Shown here piece after piece: positions 63,509 through 64,000 of a DNA stretch of 64,000 nt (the stretch's first letter is position 1; the number at the start of each line of letters is the position of its first letter). The notes under the pieces were generated by a model. The model made no database searches and was not told the DNA's origin. It saw nothing but the letters and a program-made list of their open reading frames with translations. The stretch lies in the NCBI GenBank assembly GCA_963812775.1, contig CAWEWH010000008.1:248001-312000 (forward strand), written 5' to 3'. This stretch comes from CAWEWH01 sp963812775. GTDB lineage: Bacteria > Pseudomonadota > Alphaproteobacteria > Rhizobiales > Beijerinckiaceae. The position numbers and the translations under genes are program-made.

Positions 63509-64000
63509 ATGTCGCACAACACCTTCGGCCATCTCTTCCGCGTCACCACCTTCGGCGAGAGCCACGGGGTGGCGATCGGCTGCATTGTCGACGGCTGTCC
63601 GCCGCGCATTCCCCTCACCGAGGCCGACATCCAGGTCGATCTCGATCGCCGCAAGCCCGGCCAGTCGCGCTTCACCACGCAGCGGCGCGAGTCCGACACC
63701 GTGAAAATCCTGTCCGGCGTCTTCGCCGACGAGGCGAGCGGCCGCCAGGTCACCACCGGCACGCCGATCGCGCTCGTCATCGAGAACGAGGACCAACGCT
63801 CCAAGGACTACAACGACATCAAGGACAAGTATCGCCCGGGCCACGCCGACTTCACCTACGAGGTGAAATACGGTTTGCGCGATTATCGCGGCGGCGGCCG
63901 CGCCTCGGCGCGCGAGACGGCAAGCCGTGTGGCGGCTGGGGCGGTGGCCCGCAAGGTGCTCGCCGGCGTCGTGGTCCGCGGCGCGCTCGTGCAGATGGGG
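63509..64000 (+). CDS. aroC: Chorismate synthase, N-terminal part (3' end outside window)
   Basis: First 164 residues of the shikimate-pathway enzyme that makes chorismate from 5-enolpyruvylshikimate-3-phosphate using reduced FMN. Start MSHNTFGHLFRVTTFGESHG carries signature 1 (GESHG); then GCIVDGCPPRIPLTEADIQVDLDRRKPGQSRFTTQRRE and ENEDQRSKDYNDIKDKYRPGHADFTYEVKYG, and GGGRASARETASRVAAGAVA (signature region). An in-frame GTG at 63482 would add 9 residues; the ATG is the usual beginning. Confidence 0.96.
   Translation, partial: MSHNTFGHLFRVTTFGESHGVAIGCIVDGCPPRIPLTEADIQVDLDRRKPGQSRFTTQRRESDTVKILSGVFADEASGRQVTTGTPIALVIENEDQRSKDYNDIKDKYRPGHADFTYEVKYGLRDYRGGGRASARETASRVAAGAVARKVLAGVVVRGALVQMG

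Overview
The window is high-GC alphaproteobacterial chromosome, most likely from the Hyphomicrobiales (Bradyrhizobium/Xanthobacteraceae side). The evidence is gene order and gene content (glyS-ppdK-SleB hydrolase, xseB-dxs with tlyA nearby, pyrC/ygfZ/tag/HD hydrolase, pdxH-J protein-fabI-phosphatase-aroC), a GTTC-N7-GTTC type LexA box, and intergenic palindromes typical of this order. I see no rRNA, tRNA, CRISPR array, prophage or insertion sequence. Both ends are cut inside genes: the 3' part of glyS on the left and the 5' part of aroC on the right.

Layout. 0-7 kb: glyS end, a DUF883/holin-like/DUF3096 membrane-stress trio, ppdK, a SleB-type cell-wall hydrolase and two small exported proteins. 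7-8.3 kb: an ArsR/DUF1428/SRPBCC operon with a clear palindromic operator. 8.3-12.1 kb: the de novo NAD operon nadA-nadB-nadC, preceded by two identical-arm 19-bp operators; a probable regulator of the NadQ/NrtR type lies at 32.6-33.7 kb. 12.4-21 kb: acetyltransferase, AcuI-like reductase, His-rich exported protein, WrbA, CGNR regulator, glyoxalase-fold protein, threonylcarbamoyl-AMP synthase, DmdC-like acyl-CoA dehydrogenase plus SDR, CorA. 21-29.7 kb: response regulator, FAD-linked oxidase, RNA m5U methyltransferase, ICMT-like methyltransferase, TlyA, exported superoxide dismutase, RidA, Dxs, XseB. 29.8-45.5 kb: DUF2339 protein, NadQ-like regulator, tyrosine phosphatase, HD hydrolase, Tag, YgfZ, dihydroorotase, Nudix, SDRs, M20 amidohydrolase, nucleotidyltransferase, nitroreductase, PdxH. 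45.6-53.5 kb: lipoprotein, J-domain protein, acyl-CoA ligase, ketopantoate reductase, ECF sigma/anti-sigma pair, FabI, histidine phosphatase. 53.8-63.4 kb: a single-module NRPS of the poly-amino-acid synthetase type (adenylation, carrier, membrane and left-handed beta-helix domains), a complete sugar-type ABC transporter and an SDR lacking the catalytic Tyr. This block separates the fabI-phosphatase pair from aroC.

A strong artefact runs through the window. Many genes, including essential ones (nadA, nadB, nadC, fabI, pyrC), are broken by single-base indels, mostly one inserted base next to a CG or GC dinucleotide. They cluster at 8.3-12.5, 47.8-50.4 and 52.2-57.8 kb, with isolated cases elsewhere. 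Because universally needed genes show the same lesions as dispensable ones, I read them as sequencing or assembly errors. I annotate the full spans as single genes and note where the frame breaks.

Most rewarding to follow up: the Pls-like NRPS with a two-acid substrate pocket, the NadQ-type operators on nadABC, and an orphan LexA box at 40.85 kb facing a region without an annotated gene.
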